Assembly: GCA_003123965.1 (NCBI GenBank)
Contig: NNSL01000260.1
Location: forward strand, 1 to 6,870
Length of the DNA stretch: 6,870 nucleotides
DNA from: Balneolaceae bacterium SMO_bin1
GTDB taxonomy: Bacteria > Bacteroidota > Rhodothermia > Balneolales > Balneolaceae
Direction of reading: 5' to 3'
Positions within the stretch are counted from its first letter, which is position 1; each line of letters starts with the position of its first letter. A program made the position numbers and the translations under genes. Shown here piece by piece: positions 6,308 through 6,870 of this stretch. Below the pieces are notes generated by a model. It had not been told where the DNA came from and made no database searches. It saw nothing but the letters and a program-made list of their open reading frames with translations.

Positions 6308-6870
6308 TTACGCTTCTTCTTTTGTGGCTTGAAGTTGATCTATTACAGTATGGGCTGATTTCATCAGCTTTTCGGCAAATTCATCACTCAGCTTGCCGCT
6401 TTCTGCGAGCTCAGCCATTTCTTTGCTGTATTTTGCATTGATAGTTTCAAGGAAATCTGATTCAAAGTCCTGAATCTCATCAACGGCCAGCTCATCAAGA
6501 ATGCCCTCATCGTTGATTTTCAACAGCGCTATTTGCTCCTGTACGGCACGTGGTTGATAAATATCCTGCTTAAGGAGTTCAACCGTACGTTCACCACGTT
6601 TGAGCTGGCGCTGTGTGGCGGGATCAAGGTCGGAGCCGAATTTGGCAAAAGCCTCAAGCTCGCGGTACTGCGCCAGGTCAAGCTTCATAGTACCCGACAG
6701 CTTTTTCATTGATTTTACCTGCGCCGAACCACCTACACGTGATACTGATGTTCCTACATCAATAGCCGGACGCACACCGGAGTTAAAGAGATCAATATCA
6801 AGGAAAATCTGTCCGTCAGTAATCGAAATTACATTGGTTGGAATATAAGCAGATACGTCGCCAGCCTGCG
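6308..6870 (-). CDS. atpA: F-type ATP synthase alpha subunit, C-terminal part (cut by right window edge)
   Basis: The alpha subunit forms the F1 hexamer with beta and carries the non-catalytic nucleotide sites. The last 186 codons are present, open to the window edge, and the stop TAA is at 6308-6310. The visible part starts in [19 protein letters not shown], then gives the alpha/beta family signature [10 protein letters not shown] (fragment residues 34-43). R44, right after it, corresponds to the arginine that reaches into the catalytic site of beta. [34 protein letters not shown] follows, then the helical C-terminal domain. The usual N in PAINVG is D here, a mild change. The N-terminal beta barrel and Walker A region lie outside the window, to the right. 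Internal GTG and ATG codons near 6775 are not the start, because the conserved frame extends past them. It is in an operon with atpG. Confidence 0.98.
   Translation of the reverse strand, partial: QAGDVSAYIPTNVISITDGQIFLDIDLFNSGVRPAIDVGTSVSRVGGSAQVKSMKKLSGTMKLDLAQYRELEAFAKFGSDLDPATQRQLKRGERTVELLKQDIYQPRAVQEQIALLKINDEGILDELAVDEIQDFESDFLETINAKYSKEMAELAESGKLSDEFAEKLMKSAHTVIDQLQATKEEA

Overview
The window is bacterial, compact and chromosomal. All seven protein genes and the one tRNA gene lie on the minus strand, so transcription runs from the right edge to the left edge. The organism is probably a Gram-negative (diderm) bacterium. The evidence is a TolC-type outer-membrane channel, a periplasmic MlaC-type lipid carrier with a signal peptide, and envelope-polysaccharide genes. 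Weak or absent Shine-Dalgarno sequences, a tRNA without an encoded CCA, and an ATP synthase operon that stops after the gamma gene suggest the Bacteroidota/Rhodothermota/Balneolota group. That placement is an inference from style and family resemblance; no tree or search was run.

Layout from right to left (transcription order): (1) 6870-5411, the end of an F-type ATP synthase operon: the C-terminal part of atpA (cut by the window edge), then complete atpG 3 nt downstream. (2) 5410-5206, a short intergenic block with tRNA-Ser(UGA), tandem TATAAT boxes just upstream of it, a strong intrinsic terminator just downstream, and an A/T palindrome overlapping the terminator tail. (3) 5151-3186, a tightly spaced pair: a TolC-family outer-membrane protein and an MlaC/Ttg2D-family periplasmic protein, 4 nt apart. 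(4) 3147-1, an envelope-glycan block: a GT-A glycosyltransferase with a DxD motif, a GT-B (GT4-like) glycosyltransferase that appears to start at TTG, and the first 273 codons of a Wzx-like polysaccharide flippase running off the left edge. Gaps inside this block are 10 and 2 nt.

How it fits together: the ATP synthase end and the tRNA are housekeeping. From tolC onward, five genes run in one direction with small gaps and no visible internal terminator, so they could form one envelope operon. In such an operon, TolC and MlaC would handle lipid or other envelope export, the two transferases would build a glycan, and the flippase would move the lipid-linked glycan across the inner membrane. The 38-nt gap between mlaC and the first transferase is the widest and may separate two units. 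I found no integrase, transposase, CRISPR array, toxin-antitoxin pair or defence gene. I do not see a clear previously undescribed system. The most interesting point is the tolC-mlaC pair without MlaFED genes beside it, followed by glycan genes.
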